From assembly GCF_031199965.1 (NCBI RefSeq), contig NZ_CP133605.1, positions 962,501-1,026,500 on the forward strand: 64,000 nucleotides of DNA. Direction: 5' to 3'. Below are positions 59,588 through 64,000 of the stretch, one piece after another (the stretch's first letter is position 1; every line of letters starts with the position of its first letter). The stretch comes from Paenibacillus sp. D2_2 (lineage in GTDB: Bacteria > Bacillota > Bacilli > Paenibacillales > Paenibacillaceae). The notes beneath the pieces were generated by a model. The model searched no databases. It was not told the origin of the DNA and worked only from the letters and a program-made list of their open reading frames with translations. The translations under genes and the position numbers were made by a program.

Positions 59588-59832
59588 TATACGAGTTGAG
59601 CTATAGGTTGTGTGGATGAAGGCAGCCGGGTGAAATGTTCTTCCGATCGCTGTTGTTCGTGGATTTCTTTGATTTACCAAATTCAAATATGGTAGAAATC
59701 CACTCACAAAGGCGAACACTATGCTTCTCCAGAATCATTTCACCTAGGTTCAATATTCTAAAGTGTCACTTCTTTTTGAATATTGAACCCTCTTGCCTGC
59801 TACCAAATCTAATGTATAGCTCAACTCATATA
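59588..59832. repeat. 245-bp inverted-repeat element, MITE-like or structured RNA
   Basis: Ends TATACGAGTTGAGCTATA (59588-59605) and TATAGCTCAACTCATATA (59815-59832) are inverted repeats with one mismatch. Inside are three more stems: GGTGAAATG/CATTTCACC (59629-59637, 59736-59744), TGGATTTCT/AGAAATCCA (59660-59668, 59694-59702) and GGTTCAATATTC/GAATATTGAACC (59747-59758, 59778-59789). The whole can fold as a branched structure. No protein gene is seen. It lies between the SDR gene and metQ. Confidence 0.75.
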
Positions 59833-59853
59833 TAGAGGAGAGGAGAAAATTAT

Positions 59854-60702
59854 ATGAAAAAAAGAAAACTGTGGGGCGGATTAGCGGTAGGTTTGGCGTT
59901 GATGCTGGTGGTTGCGGGCTGCGGAAGCAAATCCTCGGGTGACAGCGAGAAAATCGTCGTAGGTTCGATGGGATCTGACGCTCAGATATGGAAGCATATC
60001 GCAGAGTCCCAGGCGGCTAAGGACGCCAAGCTGAATATTGTCGTCAAGGAGATCAATGGCGGTGTTGAGATGAATAACGCCACCAAAGAGGGCGAAGTAG
60101 ATGTGAATGCTTTTCAATCCTGGGCTTATCTCGTCAGCTACAATAAAGACAGCAATGCCAATCTTGTAGCGGTATCGACTACTTATCTTGAGCCGATGGG
60201 TATCTATTCTCAGAAGGTTAAGGATATTAAAGAGGTTCCGGACGGAGCTCTCGTCGCTCTAGCGGACAATCCAGCCAACACAGCCAGAGGATTAAGTCTG
60301 CTGCAGGCTGCCGGACTGATCAAATTGAAGGATGATTTCAATCTTGGAACGGGTACGGAAAGCGATATCGTCGACAATCCTAAAAACCTGAAATTCAAGA
60401 TGATTGACGATACCACAGGCCCGCGTGTCATTCAAGACGTAGATCTGGTACTGATTAGTAATACGGTCGCTCTGGAAGGCGGATTGAATGTACTGAAGGA
60501 TTCCTTGTACCATGAGGAAATCTCCGTAGACACGAAAAATAGCATTAACGTGCTTGCGACTACCGCTGATAAGCAGAATGACCCTGGTATTTTAAAATTA
60601 GGCGAATTGTATCACAACGAGGATACGCAGAAATATATTGAGCAGGAGTTCGGCGGCACAAAGGTGCCTGTAGATAAGCCGATCTCATACCTGCAAGAAT
60701 AG
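59854..60702 (+). CDS. metQ: Methionine-binding lipoprotein MetQ
   Basis: Methionine-binding lipoprotein of the NlpA family (282 aa). The signal and lipobox read LMLVVAGCGSKS. The mature part shows IVVGSMGSDAQIWKHI, VDVNAFQSWAYL, LVALADNPANTARGL and LVLISNTVALEGG. It feeds MetI-MetN. AGGAGAAAATTAT precedes the ATG. It lies downstream of the inverted-repeat element, and eight bases before mtnN. Confidence 0.91.
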   Translation: MKKRKLWGGLAVGLALMLVVAGCGSKSSGDSEKIVVGSMGSDAQIWKHIAESQAAKDAKLNIVVKEINGGVEMNNATKEGEVDVNAFQSWAYLVSYNKDSNANLVAVSTTYLEPMGIYSQKVKDIKEVPDGALVALADNPANTARGLSLLQAAGLIKLKDDFNLGTGTESDIVDNPKNLKFKMIDDTTGPRVIQDVDLVLISNTVALEGGLNVLKDSLYHEEISVDTKNSINVLATTADKQNDPGILKLGELYHNEDTQKYIEQEFGGTKVPVDKPISYLQE

Positions 60703-60710
60703 AGGGCCCT

Positions 60711-61433
60711 ATGCGGATTGCTATCATTACAGCGATGGAGGAGGAGATGGCTCCTTTTCGCAGCCAGGCACTCATCACATCGAAGACACAAGTGGGTAAG
60801 GTTATCATAGAAGAAGCTACCTACCGGGGCCAAACTTTGATTCTCGTAGAGAGTGGCATTGGCAAGGTCAATGCAGCCGTCGCGACTACGTTGTTGATCG
60901 AACGGTATAAGCCTGACTTGATCCTCAATTCCGGTTCGGCAGGCGCATTTGGCGCAGGCTTGAACGTCGGTGATGTAGTTGTTGCTACGCAGTATATTTA
61001 TGGTGATGTCGATGCTACTTGCTTTGGTTATGAACCCGGTCAAGTTCCGCAGATGCCGGCGAGGTACGATTTGGATGCCGCTTGGCTGGAACAGGCGAAG
61101 GAAGTGGCGGCAACATCAGAACTCCCGTATTCCCTTGATTTCGGATTAGTCTTGACGCTGGATTCATTCATGAGTGAGGCGGAGCGGGTGGAAGGGATCA
61201 AAGCAACCTTCCCTGCTGTCAAAGTATCAGATATGGAAGGACTGGGCATTGTGCAAGCCGCTGCTCAGTATGGAATCCCGGTATTAGCCGTGAAGGCGGT
61301 ATCGGATATCGCCGGACATGGTAATGTGACGGCCAGCAGCTTCGATGATAATCTCGATGATGTCGCTACACATGCCGCGCATTTTACCGATCTGCTGGTT
61401 CAGCAGCTTCAATCGGTCTATGTCGGCAGCTGA
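60711..61433 (+). CDS. mtnN: 5'-methylthioadenosine/S-adenosylhomocysteine nucleosidase
   Basis: Cytosolic hydrolase (240 aa) that removes adenine from methylthioadenosine and S-adenosylhomocysteine. Family marks are IAIITAMEEEMAPF, ESGIGKVNAAVATTLL, NSGSAGAFG and VSDMEGLGI, which holds the ribose-binding Glu. Its product S-ribosylhomocysteine is the LuxS substrate, and the adjacent methionine importer closes the activated-methyl cycle. The gene ends the cluster at a terminator. Confidence 0.92.
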   Translation: MRIAIITAMEEEMAPFRSQALITSKTQVGKVIIEEATYRGQTLILVESGIGKVNAAVATTLLIERYKPDLILNSGSAGAFGAGLNVGDVVVATQYIYGDVDATCFGYEPGQVPQMPARYDLDAAWLEQAKEVAATSELPYSLDFGLVLTLDSFMSEAERVEGIKATFPAVKVSDMEGLGIVQAAAQYGIPVLAVKAVSDIAGHGNVTASSFDDNLDDVATHAAHFTDLLVQQLQSVYVGS

Positions 61434-61441
61434 GTAAGATA

Positions 61442-61473
61442 GAGAGCAGCGATTATCGCTGCTCTTTTTATTT
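61442..61473 (+). terminator. Terminator after mtnN
   Basis: Perfect 9-bp stem AGAGCAGCG/CGCTGCTCT with a short ATTAT loop, then TTTTTATTTT. Confidence 0.9.
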
Positions 61474-61618
61474 TGTAAAATTAATAGATACTGGTACTTT
61501 GGAATTGTGTTCACAAAATACATAGTACAATTTTCATAAAAAATTCTGCAGCCACAGTCGATATATTAAAAAGAAGCACCTGTTTTTTCAGGGAATTTAC
61601 TACAATATGGAGGTCGTG

Positions 61619-63321
61619 ATGAAAAGATTTGGGATGTTGTTAGTGGTTTTATGTTTAGCTTTATCAGTAAACGTAACTTCGAGTTATGCTGATAACTCGG
61701 TAAATGCCAAGGTGAGCGACAGTGTCGTTATCATTGATGGTGAACAGGTATGGAGTACGGGGTTCAAAATTCAGAACAACAATTATTTCCGGCTGCGCGA
61801 TTTGGCGAGTTCCTTGTCGGGGACGGACAGTCAATTCAACATATCTTTGGATAATCGTCTGAATGCAATTGAACTATTGCTAGGTGCTACTTATGTGCCT
61901 GACGATGCGCCTAGAGCTCCTTATTACAGTCCGAATAAGACCTATAAAGCGATGCCGGTGGCATCCAAGATTATGATTAACGGGGAAATACACGCTATCC
62001 AAGCGTACAATATTGGAGGAAGCAATTATTTTCAATTAAGAGATTTGGCTGGTCTATTAAAATTGGATGTCTCCTTCAATCCGCAAAAGAATCAGATTAT
62101 TGTTGAGCCACAGCTTCCTGAACATGCCTACCAGACCGATGGCGTAGATGCCGGGAAAACAATGCTGTCGTTTCTTATTTCTCAAGATGGAGTAGTCCAA
62201 TTAGCTCTCACTTGATCCATAATAGTGATGGAACCTTCAGCAGTATTACTGTAGATGAGAATAATGTACATATCGAGTCGTATGACCGTAATTATAAAGT
62301 AACGGCTAGCCAGAAGCTTCCGCTTGAGCTGGAGTACTATGGCGCGTTCTATAGCGGTAAGCAATATAACTATATCGCCTATGGTCAGGACAACAAGGAA
62401 GAGAACGACAATAAAGAAGTGATTCGGGTCGTGCGCTATGACAAGAGCTTCAATCGAATCGACAGTGCCTCAGTCACGGGCGGACAGAGTTACACGATTC
62501 AGCCGTTCCGTTCTGGATCTGGGAAGATGGATGAGAATGGGGATGAACTGGTATTTCATACGTCTCGTCTGAGATATACGACCCCGGATGGACTGAACCA
62601 TCAATCTCAGTTAACCCTTATCATCAATACATCAACGATGCGCGTAACCAATGATACGGGTCGGTTCCAGAAGAACCACGTCAGTCATTCCTTTGATCAA
62701 TATGTCAAGTATGATGGCAAGGATCATGTGTTGGTGGACCATGGAGATGCCTACCCTCGTTCCATCGTACTTCATAAGGGAAATGGGACACAGTATAGCG
62801 AGGTGGACTTGGTACCGATCCCAGGAAGTATCGGAGCGAATGCAACAGGAGTTTCTGTAGGGGGTTTGGAGATATCTTCGACACATTATCTGACAGCATA
62901 TAATACGGTCGATCATTCCAAGGTCAAGAAGTATACCTCTTACGAGTTGGAGGGGCTTGAACAGGATGTCCGTGATATTATGATCGCAACCGTGCCAAGG
63001 ACGAATCTGAGTACGGGAGCAGTTAAAAATATTACATTAGCGCAATATACTACTGGCTCTGATAAAATTGGATCTGTTCCAAAACTCGTAAAAATCGATA
63101 ATGATCATTTTATCGTATTATGGCAAGAGTTTGACCAACAGCGCACGCCGTTTGGAGTTAAATATGTACAAGTCGACGGAAGTGGGAATGTGGTCGGTGA
63201 AGTGCAATCTTTTCCAAAATTTCTTCTGTCCGAATGTGAACCTATTGTCACTGACAATCAGTTGATTTGGTTCACAGATAAGAAGGGAAAGCGTGTCTTC
63301 TATACGATTCCTTTAAGCTAG
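61619..63321 (+). CDS. Secreted protein with N-terminal stalk (copper amine oxidase N-like) domains (frameshifted as read)
   Basis: Secreted or wall-associated protein, about 567 aa when restored. Signal peptide MKRFGMLLVVLCLALSVNV... ends near SSYA. Two stalk-type repeats follow (NNNYFRLRDLASSLSG and GSNYFQLRDLAGLLKLD), common in Paenibacillus. The rest, from about residue 200, is a beta-rich region I do not recognise, with HIESYDRNYK and HVLVDHGDAYP. One base is lost near 62207-62208, between VQLAL and HLIHNSDGT. Function unknown. ATG 61619 follows GGAGGT. Confidence 0.72.
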
Positions 63322-63358
63322 ATCAGATATCTTAGACAATCAAAGCAAGCTATTATAC

Positions 63359-63396
63359 AGCGTGTACCGGTATGAGCCGGTGCACGCTTTTTTTTC
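63359..63396 (+). terminator. Terminator after the stalk-domain gene
   Basis: Stem AGCGTGTACCGG/CCGGTGCACGCT (mostly paired, with one G-T) and loop TATGAG, followed by eight T. Confidence 0.9.
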
Positions 63397-63425
63397 AGAT
63401 ATATATCTACGTCTGCAATATTACC

Positions 63426-63454
63426 TTGACAGTCATAGTACTATTATATATATT
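63426..63454 (+). promoter_or_regulatory. Promoter of the padR gene with a palindrome in its spacer
   Basis: -35 TTGACA (63426-63431), 17-bp spacer, -10 TATATT (63449-63454). The spacer contains the perfect palindrome ATAGTACTAT (63436-63445), a good candidate for autoregulation by the encoded PadR protein. Confidence 0.6.
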
Positions 63455-63474
63455 GTATCCAGGGGGTGGCTTAC

Positions 63475-63826
63475 TTGAGCGGAAAAATTTCATCCGACTT
63501 GCTAAGGGGTCATACCGATACGATTGTCCTTGGGATTCTGATGGATGGGGATAGTTATGGGTATGAGATCTACAAGAGGATTATAGAGATGAGCGAAGGC
63601 CTGTACGAATTGAAGGAGGCTACGCTCTATTCGAGCTTCAGAAGGCTGGAGCAGGACGGAAATATTCTTCCTATTGGGGGACGAGACCCAGGGTGGAAGA
63701 AGGAAATACTATAGCATTACCGACACGGGCAAAAATATATATCGACAAAATAAAGAGGACTGGGAATTCACTAAAGAAATCATTGATAAATTAATTAAGG
63801 GGAGGATCGATGGAAATGAAAGATAG
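63475..63826 (+). CDS. PadR-family transcriptional regulator (two single-base losses as read)
   Basis: Small repressor, about 117 aa when restored. The PadR winged helix reads [37 protein letters not shown]. Adding one base near 63670-63672 and one in the G run 63676-63680 restores the family sequence [18 protein letters not shown]. The C-terminal helix follows to a TAG at 63824-63826, overlapping the next gene. TTG 63475 is favoured, eight bases after AGGGGG. It probably controls the membrane-protein gene that follows. Confidence 0.83.
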
Positions 63827-64000
63827 AATAAAGAAACATGTAGACCACTTATTCGCTGATATTTATGAGACGAAACAACTAAGTGAATTGAAGGAAGAGA
63901 TTCGTGGAAATTTACTGGAGAAAATAAATGATTTAATCGCTAAAGGCGACAATGCAAATGCAGCCTTTGAAAAGGCGGTTTCCGACCTGGGGGATATGAG
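63810..64000 (+). CDS. Permease-prefix/HAAS-domain protein, 5' part
   Basis: The gene starts at ATG 63810, inside the padR 3' end, with GGGGAGG nine bases upstream. It runs off the window. The 63 residues seen ([47 protein letters not shown]) match the short helical domain found at the N-terminus of DUF1700-like or permease-prefix proteins, often encoded beside PadR. A membrane part would follow outside the window. Confidence 0.7.
   Translation, partial: MEMKDRIKKHVDHLFADIYETKQLSELKEEIRGNLLEKINDLIAKGDNANAAFEKAVSDLGDM

Noticed and set aside
59635..59835. 66-aa ORF before metQ
   Set aside because: It lies entirely in the inverted-repeat element and its sequence follows the stems; no ribosome site precedes it.

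Overview
The window comes from a low-GC, spore-former-type Firmicute, very probably a Paenibacillus. The evidence is strong AGGAGG-type ribosome sites, a Bacillus-like rRNA-tRNA cluster, LplB/LplC-type sugar importers with YesM/YesN sensors, an SLH surface protein, a secreted stalk-domain protein, LuxS, and a GntR regulator fused to a solute-binding domain. I identify the species group only by gene style; no search was run.

Layout. 1-2.7 kb: 3' end of a 23S rRNA, a 5S rRNA and eleven tRNAs, with a 25-bp duplication of the tRNA-Glu 3' end. 3.0-6.6 kb: phosphonate-type ABC importer (phnD, phnC and two phnE). 6.7-8.3 kb: cytosolic 5'-nucleotidase family enzyme, convergent. 8.4-8.8 kb: four more tRNAs. 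8.9-13.9 kb: sulfatase with a divergent AraC regulator, a GH11 xylanase, an FGE-fold lipoprotein and a DUF1801 protein. 14.1-23.2 kb: LplB/LplC-type oligosaccharide importer, its binding protein, a YesM/YesN two-component pair and a secreted beta-helix glycosidase. 23.8-29.9 kb: peptide/nickel-type ABC importer (five genes) ending in a class V aminotransferase of the AGXT/PucG kind. 30.3-31.8 kb: AT-rich LytTR-DUF6622-DUF3021 cassette. 31.8-38.5 kb: FadR-type regulator, glycolate-oxidase subunits glcD and glcF, then an NCS2 nucleobase permease and guanine deaminase. 38.7-49.2 kb: beta-mannoside locus with alcohol dehydrogenase, GH2 beta-mannosidase and GH130 phosphorylase divergent from a LacI regulator, sugar ABC importer and DUF1861 protein. 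49.3-53.2 kb: GntR-SBP fusion regulator divergent from a 2-hydroxyacid dehydrogenase and a GNAT acetyltransferase. 53.4-56.3 kb: large SLH surface protein. 56.5-61.4 kb: methionine/activated-methyl-cycle cluster (metN, metI, luxS, SDR, metQ, mtnN), with a 245-bp inverted-repeat element before metQ. 61.6-64 kb: stalk-domain secreted protein, a PadR regulator and the start of a permease-prefix protein.

How the genes work together. The mannoside locus is a complete import-and-cleave module: LacI sensor, ABC uptake, beta-mannosidase and mannoside phosphorylase. The 24-38 kb stretch reads as nitrogen and two-carbon salvage: guanine deamination, nucleobase uptake, glyoxylate-linked transamination and glycolate oxidation. 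MtnN and LuxS recycle S-adenosylhomocysteine to homocysteine and the AI-2 precursor, beside the methionine importer.

A dominant feature of the sequence as read is about 30 reading-frame lesions in 21 genes. They are almost all single-base losses, mostly in G or C runs, and none lies between about 35.6 and 51.3 kb. Many hit housekeeping genes whose sequence is otherwise perfectly conserved, so I infer sequencing or assembly error more than gene decay. I list each such gene as one CDS across its lesion and give the lesion position.
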